From NCBI RefSeq assembly GCF_017854565.1, contig NZ_JAFMHJ010000017.1, forward strand, positions 1 through 64,000: a stretch of DNA of 64,000 bases, read 5' to 3'. Of this stretch, positions 19,403-29,580 are shown in pieces. A program made the translations under genes and the position numbers. Position 1 is the stretch's first letter; every line of letters begins with the position of its first letter. The notes beneath the pieces were generated by a model. The model saw nothing but the letters and a program-made list of their open reading frames with translations, had not been told where the DNA came from and made no database searches. Source of the DNA: Yoonia sp. Its GTDB lineage: Bacteria; Pseudomonadota; Alphaproteobacteria; Rhodobacterales; Rhodobacteraceae.

Positions 19403-20938
19403 TTACGCGAAATCAGCGGCGAAAGCGTCCAGAGCAGCTTTGATCTTGGCTTCTGCATCGCCTTTGATCTTCGGATCTTCCTTGGTGATCATGTCAAGCA
19501 CGTCAGACGCCTTGGTCCGCAGATATTTGAGCAGACCAGCCTCGAAACGACCGACAGATTTAACGTCGATCTTGTCCAGATAGCCTTTGGTTCCGGCATA
19601 GATGACGCAGACGATTTCGGCGTTTGTCAGCGGCGAATACTGTGGTTGCTTCATCAACTCGGTCAGACGCGCACCACGGTTCAGCAACTGCTGGGTCGAG
19701 GCATCAAGGTCGGAACCGAACTGTGCAAAAGCCGCCATTTCGCGGTACTGCGCCAGTTCCAGCTTTACTGGGCCAGCAACCGACTTCATCGCGTTCGTCT
19801 GTGCGGACGAACCCACACGGGACACGGACAAGCCTGTGTTCACAGCAGGGCGAATACCCTGATAGAACAGTTCAGTTTCAAGGAAAATCTGACCGTCAGT
19901 GATCGAAATCACGTTCGTCGGAATAAACGCGGACACGTCACCACCTTGGGTTTCGATGATCGGCAGCGCCGTCAACGAACCAGAGCCGTTGTCTTCGTTC
20001 AGCTTTGCAGAACGCTCCAACAGGCGTGAGTGAAGATAGAAAACGTCGCCAGGATATGCTTCACGCCCCGGTGGGCGACGCAGCAGCAGCGACATCTGGC
20101 GATAAGACACGGCCTGCTTGGACAGGTCATCATAGATGATCAGTGCGTGGCGGCCGTTGTCGCGGAAATGCTCGGCCATCGCAGTCGCTGCATAAGGTGC
20201 AAGGAACTGCATCGGCGCAGGGTCGGATGCGGTCGCGGCAACAACGATCGAATATTCAATCGCGCCGGATTCCTCGAGCTTCTTCACAAGCTGTGCCACA
20301 GTCGACCGCTTTTGGCCGATCGCAACATAAATGCAGTACAGCTTGTCATATTCATTCGTGGCGGCGTCATTGTAGGACTTTTGATTCAGGATCGTGTCCA
20401 GAGCCACAGCCGTTTTACCCGTCTGACGGTCACCAATGATCAATTCGCGCTGGCCACGACCAATTGGGATCATGGCGTCAACGGATTTCAGGCCAGTCGC
20501 CATCGGTTCGTGCACGGATTTGCGCGGGATAATGCCCGGCGCTTTGCTGTCAGCGACAGCGCGCTTTTTCGCATTGATCGGGCCCTTGCCGTCCAGCGGG
20601 TTACCAAGGCCGTCAACAACGCGCCCCAGCAGTTCGTCACCGATGGGAACGTCCACGATAGATTTCGTCCGCTTGACCACATCGCCTTCTTTGATGTCGC
20701 GGTCGGAACCAAAGATAACGATACCGACGTTGTCGGCTTCAAGGTTCAGGGCCATTCCGCGGATACCACCGGGGAATTCGACCATCTCGCCGGCCTGCAC
20801 ATTGTCGAGGCCGTAAACGCGGGCGATACCGTCGCCAACACTTAGTACGCGGCCAACTTCGGCCACTTCGGCTTCTTGGCCGAAGTTCTTGATCTGGTCC
20901 TTCAGGATCGCAGAGATTTCAGACGCTTGGATCGCCAT
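19403..20938 (-). CDS. atpA: F1F0 ATP synthase subunit alpha
   Basis: 511 aa. The P-loop GDRQTGKT is at residues 169-176. The N-terminus [14 protein letters not shown] is the conserved delta-binding helix, and the regulatory-site signature [17 protein letters not shown] is present. Alpha binds regulatory nucleotide and holds the catalytic beta subunits. The start codon overlaps the atpH stop (TAATG). Confidence 0.98.
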   Translation of the reverse strand: MAIQASEISAILKDQIKNFGQEAEVAEVGRVLSVGDGIARVYGLDNVQAGEMVEFPGGIRGMALNLEADNVGIVIFGSDRDIKEGDVVKRTKSIVDVPIGDELLGRVVDGLGNPLDGKGPINAKKRAVADSKAPGIIPRKSVHEPMATGLKSVDAMIPIGRGQRELIIGDRQTGKTAVALDTILNQKSYNDAATNEYDKLYCIYVAIGQKRSTVAQLVKKLEESGAIEYSIVVAATASDPAPMQFLAPYAATAMAEHFRDNGRHALIIYDDLSKQAVSYRQMSLLLRRPPGREAYPGDVFYLHSRLLERSAKLNEDNGSGSLTALPIIETQGGDVSAFIPTNVISITDGQIFLETELFYQGIRPAVNTGLSVSRVGSSAQTNAMKSVAGPVKLELAQYREMAAFAQFGSDLDASTQQLLNRGARLTELMKQPQYSPLTNAEIVCVIYAGTKGYLDKIDVKSVGRFEAGLLKYLRTKASDVLDMITKEDPKIKGDAEAKIKAALDAFAADFA

Positions 20939-21498
20939 TATCCGACCTCTTTCATGGTGTTCTGGAGTGCGTTGAGCTTAGAGGCAATCGACGTGTCGAT
21001 CATCTTGGAGCCCACTTTGACAATAAGACCGCCGATGATGGATTCATCGACGGTTTCTTTGATGATGATAGATTTGCCCACTTGGGCCTTTAGCGTTTTG
21101 GCCAGCGCTTCGGTCTGGGCCTTGGTCAGCGCCTTGGCTGTCGTGACGTCAGCGGTCACTTCGCCACGCTCTTCGGCCAGACGGTCCTGAAGAACGCGCA
21201 CCAGATGCGGCAGCACAAAAAGGCGCCGCTTGGACGCAAGCAATGCCAGCGTGTTGCTGGTCGTTGCAGAAAGCTTCATTTCCTTGGCAACGGCGCTGAT
21301 CGCAGCGCCCTGCTCTTCACGGCTATAAAGCGGTGATGTCAGCAATGTGCGCAAATCCGCGCTTTGGTTCATTGCAGATTCTAATGCGCCCACGTCAGAT
21401 TCGAGCGCCTTGATAGTCTTGCCATCCTTGGCAAGATCAAACACGGCTGTCGCATAGCGCGCAGCGATGCCTGTGGAAATACCAGCAGTTTCGGACAC
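20938..21498 (-). CDS. atpH: F1F0 ATP synthase subunit delta
   Basis: 186 aa from a GTG at 21498, preceded by GGAAGG with 6 bp spacing; the open frame runs further upstream to 21690 but that part has no ribosome-binding site and does not look like delta. Residues 9-110 are the six-helix OSCP/delta domain ([13 protein letters not shown]). The C-terminal [24 protein letters not shown] is the conserved family signature. Delta links F1 to the peripheral stalk. It is the first gene of atpHAGDC; the F0 genes lie elsewhere in the genome. Confidence 0.94.
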   Translation of the reverse strand: MSETAGISTGIAARYATAVFDLAKDGKTIKALESDVGALESAMNQSADLRTLLTSPLYSREEQGAAISAVAKEMKLSATTSNTLALLASKRRLFVLPHLVRVLQDRLAEERGEVTADVTTAKALTKAQTEALAKTLKAQVGKSIIIKETVDESIIGGLIVKVGSKMIDTSIASKLNALQNTMKEVG

Positions 21499-21858
21499 GT
21501 CCACCCTTCCGATGTCTTTGGCCCGGACCTGCCACCCCAAAGTGAGAGCCGGCAAACGAGCAACTTGTTTGGCCCCCGTTATCACGGAAGCGTCAAAATC
21601 TTGGGCGATGTAGCAGACGCGGTATGGTGCCGCAAGCACCCTGCGACAAGAATCCCCGAATGAGCCATGCATGGTGTTTTTACTGCGCAATGAGGTGCCT
21701 GTTTATGCAGCGTCACACCCAAAACCGCGCAGCAACAGGTCTCAGGGTGCCAGGTCTGCGTGTCAAACGCATGATGCCGCGCCCGATGATCGGGCGCGGC
21801 ATCATGATTCTAAGGGAAAGGTGTGGGGCCACGCATGCGACCACCGCGAGTGTTGCGA
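21499..21858. other. 360-bp intergenic region upstream of atpH
   Basis: This gap separates the DUF2793 gene from atpH; both read leftward. It should hold the atp operon promoter, but no confident -35/-10 pair could be picked by eye. The right-hand part contains the 35-bp perfect palindrome described separately. Open frames here on either strand look random. Confidence 0.6.
21771..21805. repeat. Perfect 17-bp inverted repeat (35-bp palindrome)
   Basis: Arms ATGATGCCGCGCCCGAT (21771-21787) and ATCGGGCGCGGCATCAT (21789-21805), separated by one G. It lies 54 bp downstream of the DUF2793 stop on the minus strand. There is no T-run on that side. It is most likely a strong hairpin terminator or mRNA 3' end. 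Confidence 0.7.
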
Positions 21859-22623
21859 TCAGTACAGATCCTGCCAGACGGTGCCATCGTGACAGCGCAA
21901 TTTTGATGCTGTGCTATCATAATAGACATCACCGGCCACGGCGCTTGCCGGGGCGGCACCCGGTACAAGGTTGAGCACCGCACCGATCTGCACATGTCCA
22001 TCTGCCGACGTGACCGTCAACGCGGCAGCCCATGCGGCACCGTCAGCACTGACCTTGATGCTAAAGTCATCATTTCCCGCCAGTCCCATCTCGGCCCGGC
22101 CCGAGAACCCATTTTGGTACAGCAGCGACGCGGTGTCGCCCGCCGCCGCTTTGTTGATCTTGACCTGATGCCCGGCACCGTCGTTGTTCAACAGCGTCGC
22201 GGCACTTGAAACACTCAAACGGTTCGTCGCGTCAAAGCTCGCGTTGATGCCCACGCCAGACAGATTGCTCAGCACCGGATCACCACCTTTCGTGACCCAC
22301 GCACCGCTGGTCCAGACCTGTAGCTCTGCAATGTCATTGACCCAAGCCAGCCAGCCGTCACGGGGCGTGACAAACAACCAGCCGCCACCGCGCCAGGTCG
22401 CGATCATGTTGTCCTGACCGGCCCAAGCACCGGTGGGCCCAGCGCCCAGCGCCCAGGCTTGCCCTTCATCAGCGACACCCGGTACTGCGGTTGCACCGGT
22501 AGCTTCCAGAGTGAGTTGGACAATCATATCCAGCAGTTCAATCGCTTCGTTGTGCGTCACATGCTTTTGCGCCTGCGCGGGCAGGATAAATGGCAAGGAC
22601 AGGTTGGGGGTTTGATCTGACAT
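21859..22623 (-). CDS. DUF2793 domain-containing protein (phage/GTA spike-like)
   Basis: 254 aa from ATG 22623. The N-terminal 110 residues match DUF2793: LPFILPAQAQKHVTHNEA, then WRGGGWLFVTPRDGWLAWV. The rest is a Gly/Ala-rich beta region (FDATNRLSVSS, LLYQNGFSGRAEMGLAGNDDF), ending with a small YYDSTASKLRCHDGTVWQ module like those at the ends of phage fibre proteins. DUF2793 proteins occur in rhodobacterial phages and, as I recall, in gene-transfer-agent-associated loci. No other phage gene is nearby. It is divergent from gmd, so a role in surface attachment is only a guess. Confidence 0.8.
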   Translation of the reverse strand: MSDQTPNLSLPFILPAQAQKHVTHNEAIELLDMIVQLTLEATGATAVPGVADEGQAWALGAGPTGAWAGQDNMIATWRGGGWLFVTPRDGWLAWVNDIAELQVWTSGAWVTKGGDPVLSNLSGVGINASFDATNRLSVSSAATLLNNDGAGHQVKINKAAAGDTASLLYQNGFSGRAEMGLAGNDDFSIKVSADGAAWAAALTVTSADGHVQIGAVLNLVPGAAPASAVAGDVYYDSTASKLRCHDGTVWQDLY

Positions 22624-22807
22624 TGGTAATCGCGCCTTTCGCAATAATGAAATCACGCGCAGTATCCGTCGGATCAGGTAAACGCGGCCTTGGCCCAACG
22701 CACGGCGGGTCGCGCAACGGTGTCAGCTTTGAACCGCCAAGGGTTGTGAAAATGGGCATGCAGGCTTTAAGTGTGAGCGACAACAGACCGCAGGACAAAG
22801 ACCAGCC

Positions 22808-23929
22808 ATGACAAAACGCGCGCTCATCACCGGGATCACCGGACAAGACGGGTCCTATCTGGCGGAATTGCTGCTGCAAAAAGGCTATGAGGTGCATGGG
22901 ATCAAACGGCGGGCATCGTTGTTCAACACGGCCCGCGTCGATCACATCTACGAAGATCCGCACACCGATAACGCCCGATTTCGTCTGCACTACGGCGATT
23001 TGACCGACAGCTCCAACCTGACCCGGATCATATCGGAAGTGCAGCCCGACGAGGTGTATAACCTTGGCGCACAGTCACACGTCGCCGTCAGCTTTGAAGC
23101 GCCCGAATACACTGCGGATGTGGATGCCATGGGCACCCTGCGACTGCTCGAGGCGATCCGGTTTCTGGGACTTGAAAAGAAGACGCGGTTTTATCAGGCC
23201 TCCACATCCGAGCTTTATGGGTTGGTGCAAGAAACGCCACAGACGGAAACGACGCCGTTCCACCCGCGCAGCCCCTATGCCGTGGCCAAGTTGTACGCCT
23301 ACTGGATCTGCGTAAATTACCGCGAAGCCTATGGGCTGTACGCCTGCAACGGCATCTTGTTTAATCACGAAAGCCCGCGACGGGGCGAAACCTTTGTGAC
23401 GCGCAAGATCACCCGCGGTCTGGCCAATATCGCCATGGGCCTCGAGGACTGTCTGTATATGGGCAACATCGACGCCCTGCGCGACTGGGGCCATGCCAAG
23501 GACTATGTGCGGATGCAGTGGCTGATGCTGCAACAAGACACGCCAGAGGATTATGTGATCGCGACCGGCAAGCAGTACTCTGTGCGTGAATTCATTATAT
23601 GGTCGGCAACAGAGCTGGGCCTGACGCTGGAATTCAGCGGCACCGGCATTGACGAGACCGCGACAGTCAGCGCCGTGAACAGCGACATGGCCTCGCAGGT
23701 TAAGGTCGGTGATGTGATCATGCGGATTGATCCGCGCTATTTCCGACCCGCCGAGGTGGAAACCCTGCTGGGCAACCCCGCCAAGGCGAAGGCGCAACTT
23801 GGCTGGACCCCGGAAATAACCGCGCAAGAAATGTGCGCCGAAATGGTCGCCGAAGACCTGAAGGCGGCACGGCGGCATGCCCTGCTCAGACAACACGGCC
23901 TGAACACGCCGGTATCAGTCGAAGGGTAG
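22808..23929 (+). CDS. gmd: GDP-mannose 4,6-dehydratase
   Basis: 373 aa, short-chain dehydrogenase fold. NADP-binding [14 protein letters not shown] is at residues 8-21. The catalytic site includes the Thr/Ser region STSELYG and the Tyr-x-x-x-Lys of [26 protein letters not shown] is the Gmd signature. It converts GDP-D-mannose to GDP-4-keto-6-deoxymannose. fcl starts 5 bp after its stop and manC follows, forming a GDP-sugar operon. Confidence 0.96.
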   Translation: MTKRALITGITGQDGSYLAELLLQKGYEVHGIKRRASLFNTARVDHIYEDPHTDNARFRLHYGDLTDSSNLTRIISEVQPDEVYNLGAQSHVAVSFEAPEYTADVDAMGTLRLLEAIRFLGLEKKTRFYQASTSELYGLVQETPQTETTPFHPRSPYAVAKLYAYWICVNYREAYGLYACNGILFNHESPRRGETFVTRKITRGLANIAMGLEDCLYMGNIDALRDWGHAKDYVRMQWLMLQQDTPEDYVIATGKQYSVREFIIWSATELGLTLEFSGTGIDETATVSAVNSDMASQVKVGDVIMRIDPRYFRPAEVETLLGNPAKAKAQLGWTPEITAQEMCAEMVAEDLKAARRHALLRQHGLNTPVSVEG

Positions 23930-23934
23930 CCAAG

Positions 23935-24903
23935 ATGCGGATCTACGTCGCAGGTCATCGGGGTATGGTCGGCAGCGCCATCTTGCGCCAGCTCAACGCG
24001 GACGGCGGGCATGAAATTATCACCGCCACCAGAGCAGAGCTGGATCTGATAGATCAGGCCGCCGTGCGTGATTTCATGCAGGCCAAGCGGCCCGAAGCCG
24101 TGATCCTTGCCGCAGCGAAGGTCGGCGGGATCGTCGCCAACAACAGCTATCCGGGGCAGTTCATCTATGAAAACCTGATGATACAGGCCAACGTGATCCA
24201 TCAGGCCTATGCCGCTGGGGTCACGCGCCTGCTGCAATTGGGTTCATCCTGCATCTACCCACGCGCCGCCGCCCAGCCCATGACCGAAGACGCACTGCTG
24301 ACCGGCACGCTGGAACCCACGAACGAGCCCTACGCCATCGCCAAGATTGCAGGGATCAAACTGTGCGAAAGCTACAATCGGCAGTATGGCACCGACTATC
24401 GCTCGGTCATGCCGACAAATTTGTACGGGCCGGGCGACAACTTTCACCCGCAGAATTCCCACGTTCTGCCGGGTCTGATTCAGCGTTTTCACAATGCGGC
24501 GCAGGATCGCGCGGACGAGGTCATCATCTGGGGAACCGGCACGCCCCGGCGCGAATTTCTGCATGTTGACGATATGGCTGCGGCATCGCTTTTCGTTATG
24601 ACACTCGACCGCGAAAAATATGACGCCGAAACCGACCCCATGCTGAGCCACATAAACGTCGGCACGGGCCGCGATATTTCCATCATGGAACTGGCACAAA
24701 TCGTCGCTGATGTAACGGGATTTCAGGGGCGGATCATCTGCGACACATCAAAACCAGACGGGACCATGCGCAAGCTGATGGATGTCAGCCGCCTTGCCCG
24801 GATGGGTTGGTCGGCGCGGATCGACCTGCGCGCTGGAATCGCATCGACCTATGACTGGTATCGCGCACAGATGGACGCAGGCGCACACCTGCGCGCAAAA
24901 TAA
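23935..24903 (+). CDS. fcl: GDP-L-fucose synthase
   Basis: 322 aa from ATG 23935; the open frame extends upstream inside gmd but the protein begins [15 protein letters not shown]. The Rossmann motif is GHRGMVG (residues 7-13). Catalytic residues are seen as GSSCIYP (Ser) and YAIAKIAG (Tyr-x3-Lys). It epimerises at C3 and C5 and reduces at C4 the product of Gmd, giving GDP-L-fucose. It is 5 bp after gmd and 11 bp before manC. Confidence 0.95.
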   Translation: MRIYVAGHRGMVGSAILRQLNADGGHEIITATRAELDLIDQAAVRDFMQAKRPEAVILAAAKVGGIVANNSYPGQFIYENLMIQANVIHQAYAAGVTRLLQLGSSCIYPRAAAQPMTEDALLTGTLEPTNEPYAIAKIAGIKLCESYNRQYGTDYRSVMPTNLYGPGDNFHPQNSHVLPGLIQRFHNAAQDRADEVIIWGTGTPRREFLHVDDMAAASLFVMTLDREKYDAETDPMLSHINVGTGRDISIMELAQIVADVTGFQGRIICDTSKPDGTMRKLMDVSRLARMGWSARIDLRAGIASTYDWYRAQMDAGAHLRAK

Positions 24904-24914
24904 GGGCTTCGACC

Positions 24915-26327
24915 ATGATCACTCCTGTTATTCTTTGCGGCGGATCGGGCACGCGCCTTTGGCCGCTGTCGCGCAAAAGCTATCCCAAGCAATTCGCAAG
25001 CCTGCTTGGCGATCAAAGCCTGTTTCAGGCCAGCGCGGCCCGGTTGCGCGGCCCGGCCTATGCCGACCCCGTGATCGTCACCGCAGATGCGTTCCGTTTC
25101 ATCGTGGTACAGCAACTGGGCGACGTCGGCATCACGCCCAGCGCGGTCCTGATCGAACCCGAGGGGCGCGATACCGGACCGGCCATTCTTGCTGCGGCGA
25201 TCCATCTGGCACAATCCGATCCTGATGGGCTGATGCTGGTGGCGCCATCTGATCATGTCATCCCGGACCGTGCGCAATTCGATGACAGCGTCACAGCCGC
25301 TGTGCCCGCCGCGCTGGCAGGCCAGCTTGTGACGTTTGGGATCACACCCGACCGACCCGAAACCGGCTATGGATATCTCGAGCTGGAAGCGGCACCAGAT
25401 GGTGCAGCCAAGCCATTGCCGCTGCGCGGCTTTGTGGAAAAGCCAAATGCAGACCGGGCCGCAGCCATGCTGGCCGAAGGGCGATATCTGTGGAATGCAG
25501 GCATTTTCCTGTTCACCGCAAACGCCATCCTTGAGGCCTATGAAAATGCGGTGCCCGGCATGGTTGCCGCCGTGCGGGACGCCGTCACGCAGGCAAACGC
25601 CGACTTGGGCTTCTTGCGTCTGGAACCGGGCGCATGGGCCAAGGCACCGGCCATATCAATCGACTATGCCGTGATGGAAAACGCCCGCAACCTGAGCGTC
25701 GTGCCCTATGCCGGACGTTGGTCCGATCTTGGCGACTGGGCGGCGGTCTGGCGCGAAACCCAAAGCGGCGGCATGGCGCTGTGGGGTCCGGCAACGGCCA
25801 TCGACTGCACCAACAGCCTGCTGCGGTCGGAAGTCGACGGGCAGACCATTGTGGGCATCGGGCTGGACGACATCATTGCCATCGCCATGCCAGACGCCGT
25901 GTTGATCAGCCACAAAAGCCGTGCGCAGTCGGTCAAACAGGCTGTTGACGCACTGAAGGCCACGCATGCCCCGCAAGCCGAAAGCTTTCCCAAAGATCAC
26001 CGGCCTTGGGGATGGTTCGAAAGTCTGGTGGTCGGGGACCGGTTTCAGGTCAAGCGGATCGTGGTCAATCCCGGCGCAGCCTTGTCGTTGCAATCGCACC
26101 ACCACCGGGCAGAACACTGGATCGTCGTGCAAGGGATCGCCAAGGTCACCATCGACGAAACGGTGAAACTGGTCAGCGAAAATCAATCCATCTACGTTCC
26201 GCTGGGGGCTGTGCATCGCATGGAAAACCCCGGCAAGCTGCCGATGGTTCTGATCGAGGTACAGACCGGCAGCTACCTGGGCGAAGACGACATCGTGCGC
26301 TACGAAGACGTCTACGCCCGAACGTAG
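24915..26327 (+). CDS. manC: Mannose-1-phosphate guanylyltransferase / mannose-6-phosphate isomerase
   Basis: 470 aa type II bifunctional enzyme. The N-terminal nucleotidyltransferase has LCGGSGTRLWPLSRKSYPKQF (residues 7-27) and GFVEKP. The C-terminal cupin isomerase domain starts RPWGWFESL and has the metal-binding QSHHHRAEHW followed by a PLGAVHRMENPG segment. It makes GDP-mannose, and its isomerase half can supply mannose-6-phosphate from fructose-6-phosphate. It is third in the gmd-fcl-manC operon. Confidence 0.95.
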   Translation: MITPVILCGGSGTRLWPLSRKSYPKQFASLLGDQSLFQASAARLRGPAYADPVIVTADAFRFIVVQQLGDVGITPSAVLIEPEGRDTGPAILAAAIHLAQSDPDGLMLVAPSDHVIPDRAQFDDSVTAAVPAALAGQLVTFGITPDRPETGYGYLELEAAPDGAAKPLPLRGFVEKPNADRAAAMLAEGRYLWNAGIFLFTANAILEAYENAVPGMVAAVRDAVTQANADLGFLRLEPGAWAKAPAISIDYAVMENARNLSVVPYAGRWSDLGDWAAVWRETQSGGMALWGPATAIDCTNSLLRSEVDGQTIVGIGLDDIIAIAMPDAVLISHKSRAQSVKQAVDALKATHAPQAESFPKDHRPWGWFESLVVGDRFQVKRIVVNPGAALSLQSHHHRAEHWIVVQGIAKVTIDETVKLVSENQSIYVPLGAVHRMENPGKLPMVLIEVQTGSYLGEDDIVRYEDVYART

Positions 26328-26497
26328 GCCCCGCGCAAAGCTGCCAAGCCGGGGCACAGGGTATCACAATAATAGCGCATACGGCGCGCAATGAGCCCCA
26401 TGCACCCGATTTTCGCCACAGTTCCGTTGTCTTTTTCGCAAAGATATGTCGCTAATCATCCAAACCTGACTGCTGCCCTTGTTCAAGAGATATACGC

Positions 26498-28492
26498 ATG
26501 CCCGATCTTCCAGCCAATAGCACGACAACCGCCACCCTGACGGTCGGGGGGACATATACCGATATGCTCGAGGTCAACGGCGACCGCGACTGGGTCCGCA
26601 TTGTTCTTGATCCGGGTGAATATGTCAGCATCTCGCTCAATGGTCAGGGGCTTGTTGATCCGTATCTTCGCGTCTACGACGCAAACGGCGACCTGGTCGT
26701 TCAGAACGACGATGGTGGCTCGGGCCTTAATTCCCGGGCTGTGGTCGGCAGTGCGGCAGGCAGTACATACTACATAGAGGCCGCTTCCTTTGATGACATC
26801 GGGACAGGCGGTTATCAGCTTTCAGCAGCGGCGGTACCCCCGCCTGTGCCGCTTGACGCGCTTGATAGCGGGTACCAGCGGACTGATACCGCCACCCCGA
26901 TTACCGTTTACTTTGTGCCTGAAGGACAGTCGCGCGATGGCGTAACATCGGAAGGCTGGACCGCCAATGAAATTCAGCGGTTTGAAGCCGCACTTGCGTC
27001 AATCGCCGCTGTCACCAACATCACTTTTCAAACGGTGACAGACCCGACTGCTGACACGACTGCTGATTTTCAAGTGGTGGTTGCGCCGAATCCCACGGGT
27101 GACAACAGCACCCTCGCCTACTTCTTTTATCCCTCTGGTAGCGCCTCAAGCGCTGGCGTGTTCAACAGCACCGGGGCGGGCTGGAACAACACCGGGGGGC
27201 TGGAGGTTGGCGGGCTGGGTTTTGCCACGATCGTCCACGAGGTGCTGCACGGTCTGGGTCTTGAGCATCCGCATGATGGGACCGTCATGTCAGGTGTCAC
27301 CAGCGCATTCGGCGACTTTGGGGATTTCGACCTCAATCAGGGCATCTTTACCACGATGTCATATAACGCGGGCTACGCAGGCACGTTGCGCAATCAGGTT
27401 TATGGCAACGAAGCAGGGCCGATGGCCCTGGATATCGCCGCCCTGCAAGCGATTTACGGCGCCAATACCAACTACAACACCGGGGCGAATGAATATGCAC
27501 TGCCTGATGTGAACACGGGTGGAAACGAAACCGCGTGGCAGGCGATCTGGGATGCCGGCGGCACCGACGAGATCAGCTATGGCGGCACGCAGAATGTAAC
27601 GATTGATCTGCGTGAGGCAACGCTTGGTTACGAAAACGGCGGCGGCGGCTTTGTGTCAAGCGCATCGGGGATAAGCGGTGGCTACACAATCGCCAACGGC
27701 GTTGTGATCGAAAACGCAACGGGCGGAAGCGGCAATGACATCCTGATCGGGAATGCAGCTGGCAACGTGCTGACCGGGAACGCGGGCACTGACGATCTCA
27801 CCGGCGGCGACGGTGGCGATACGCTTTATGGCGGTGCCGATGATGATAATCTTCACGGCGACGGCGGCAATGACAGCGCATTTGGCGGGACGGGCAATGA
27901 TGACATCAGCGGCGGGGCGGATAATGATACGCTGGGCGGCAATTCCGGGTCGGACGTTGTTTCAGGCGACAGCGGCACCAACACGATCTATGGCAACAGC
28001 GGCGCTGACGACCTGCGCGGCGGCACGGGCAGCGACACAATCTATGGCGGCAGTGGGAATGACTTTATTGTCGGTAATGGCTCTGGCGACATATTGTTCG
28101 GCGGTCGCGGCGATGACACACTGAACGGCGGCAGCGGCAGCGACAGCCTGAGTGGTGGCATGGGGCAGGATGATCTGACCGGCGGCGCGGGCAGCGACAC
28201 CTTTGTGTTTGCCTTTGTCAGTGACAGTTGGGCCGGGAACGCCGACACGATCGCCGACTTTGAGATCGGCATTGATTTGATCGACCTGTCGGTCATTGAT
28301 GCCAATCTGGGGCTGGCGGGAAATCAGGCGTTTTCTGTCGTGGGTGGCTTTAACGGCACTGCGGGCCAGATTGCGCTGGATGTTGCTGGCACCGACACCA
28401 TCGTGATGATCGACCGCAACGGCGATGGCATTGCCGAGATGGAGATTATCGTCACGGGTGTCACCCTGACGGCAAGCGACTTTGCTCTCTGA
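26498..28492 (+). CDS. Serralysin-like M10 metallopeptidase with pre-peptidase C-terminal domain and RTX repeats
   Basis: 664 aa. Residues 1-115 form a pre-peptidase C-terminal (PPC)-type beta domain placed at the N-terminus (LEVNGDRDWVRIVLDPGEYV). The zinc motif HEVLHGLGLEH has its ligands at H247, H251 and H257 with the catalytic E248. The Met-turn TMSYN is at 286-290. About ten calcium-binding nonapeptides (GGxGxDxLx type) span roughly residues 405-570, followed by a C-terminal region ending in SDFAL. The absence of a Sec signal, the RTX block and the C-terminal secretion region indicate type I export. No ABC/HlyD/TolC genes lie nearby. The stop overlaps the galE start (TGATG). Confidence 0.92.
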   Translation: MPDLPANSTTTATLTVGGTYTDMLEVNGDRDWVRIVLDPGEYVSISLNGQGLVDPYLRVYDANGDLVVQNDDGGSGLNSRAVVGSAAGSTYYIEAASFDDIGTGGYQLSAAAVPPPVPLDALDSGYQRTDTATPITVYFVPEGQSRDGVTSEGWTANEIQRFEAALASIAAVTNITFQTVTDPTADTTADFQVVVAPNPTGDNSTLAYFFYPSGSASSAGVFNSTGAGWNNTGGLEVGGLGFATIVHEVLHGLGLEHPHDGTVMSGVTSAFGDFGDFDLNQGIFTTMSYNAGYAGTLRNQVYGNEAGPMALDIAALQAIYGANTNYNTGANEYALPDVNTGGNETAWQAIWDAGGTDEISYGGTQNVTIDLREATLGYENGGGGFVSSASGISGGYTIANGVVIENATGGSGNDILIGNAAGNVLTGNAGTDDLTGGDGGDTLYGGADDDNLHGDGGNDSAFGGTGNDDISGGADNDTLGGNSGSDVVSGDSGTNTIYGNSGADDLRGGTGSDTIYGGSGNDFIVGNGSGDILFGGRGDDTLNGGSGSDSLSGGMGQDDLTGGAGSDTFVFAFVSDSWAGNADTIADFEIGIDLIDLSVIDANLGLAGNQAFSVVGGFNGTAGQIALDVAGTDTIVMIDRNGDGIAEMEIIVTGVTLTASDFAL

Positions 28493-29505
28493 TGCGCGTT
28501 CTGGTCACGGGCGGCGCTGGCTATCTGGGTAGTCACACGCTGCTTGAACTGATGGCCCTCAATTATGAGGTTTGCGTTCTCGACAACTACAGCAATGCCA
28601 CCCCCGAGGTGCTGTCGCGGGTCCGCAGCCTGTCGAACGGGACGGTGACAGATTATACTGGCGATGTGCGTGACGATGCCATGCTGGACCGTGTCATGGC
28701 GGAATTCCGGCCTGATGCTGTTATCCATTTTGCCGGACTTAAGGCCGTCGGAGAAAGCGCGGAAAAGCCACTGTATTACTATGACGTCAATGTCGGCGGT
28801 ACGCTTGCCGTGGTCCGCGCGATGGAGCGGGCGGGCTGCAATCGGATCATCTTTTCGTCCTCGGCCACTGTCTATGGCGAGCCTACCTACCTGCCTTATG
28901 ACGAGGCGCACCCGACCACGCCAAAATCCGTCTATGGCCAGTCCAAGCTGATGGCGGAACGTATCTTGACCGATTGGACCGTGGCGAACGGTGCTGCATC
29001 CGCCGTGATCTTACGCTATTTTAATCCTGTCGGTGCCCATATTTCAGGTCAAATCGGAGAAGACCCCAGCGACATCCCCAACAACCTGATGCCCTATATC
29101 GCGCAGGTCGCTGTCGGCAAACGCGATGTGCTGACGATCTTTGGCGACGATTATGATACGCCCGACGGCACTGGGCTGCGTGACTACATCCATGTGGTTG
29201 ATCTGGCGCGGGCCCATGTTGCGGCACTGGGTTATGCCGTCCGGCATACCGGTGCGCGCCCATTCAACATCGGCACCGGGCAAAGCTATAGCGTTCGTGA
29301 TATCGTCGCGGCGTTTGGACGGGCCTGCGGAGCTGAAATTCCTGTCAGGCAAGCCCCCCGTCGCGTGGGCGACATTGCGGCAATGCAAGCGGATGCGGGC
29401 CGCGCGATGCGTGAACTCAATTGGAAGGCCACCCACACGCTTGATGATATGACGGTTAGCACATGGAAATGGCAGTCGGGTAATCCCGACGGATACACCC
29501 GCTAA
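28492..29505 (+). CDS. galE: UDP-glucose 4-epimerase
   Basis: 337 aa. NAD-binding VTGGAGYLGSHT at residues 4-15, FSSSATVYG around 125, and the catalytic Tyr-x3-Lys in YGQSKLMAE. PDGTGLRDYIHVVDLA and the long internal region fit GalE rather than other extended SDRs. It interconverts UDP-glucose and UDP-galactose. Its ATG overlaps the stop of the upstream protease gene, an unusual coupling. UDP-galactose would feed surface polysaccharide. Confidence 0.94.
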   Translation: MRVLVTGGAGYLGSHTLLELMALNYEVCVLDNYSNATPEVLSRVRSLSNGTVTDYTGDVRDDAMLDRVMAEFRPDAVIHFAGLKAVGESAEKPLYYYDVNVGGTLAVVRAMERAGCNRIIFSSSATVYGEPTYLPYDEAHPTTPKSVYGQSKLMAERILTDWTVANGAASAVILRYFNPVGAHISGQIGEDPSDIPNNLMPYIAQVAVGKRDVLTIFGDDYDTPDGTGLRDYIHVVDLARAHVAALGYAVRHTGARPFNIGTGQSYSVRDIVAAFGRACGAEIPVRQAPRRVGDIAAMQADAGRAMRELNWKATHTLDDMTVSTWKWQSGNPDGYTR

Positions 29506-29580
29506 AACCACAGCGTCGGTCTGACGCAATGCGCCCCCTGCCCCGCAAAAACAGCGCAGAGGGGCGGCTTTCGGTCCGCC

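Noticed and set aside
21624-21974. Plus-strand open frame over the atpH upstream region
   Set aside because: Crosses the palindrome and runs into the DUF2793 gene antisense; no homology-like features.
21859-22623. Prophage or gene transfer agent cluster around the DUF2793 gene
   Set aside because: No capsid, portal, terminase, tail or integrase gene nearby; only one phage-like gene is present.
27700-28210. Regular short repeats that could suggest a CRISPR array or satellite
   Set aside because: They keep the reading frame and encode calcium-binding RTX nonapeptides; spacers and exact direct repeats are absent.
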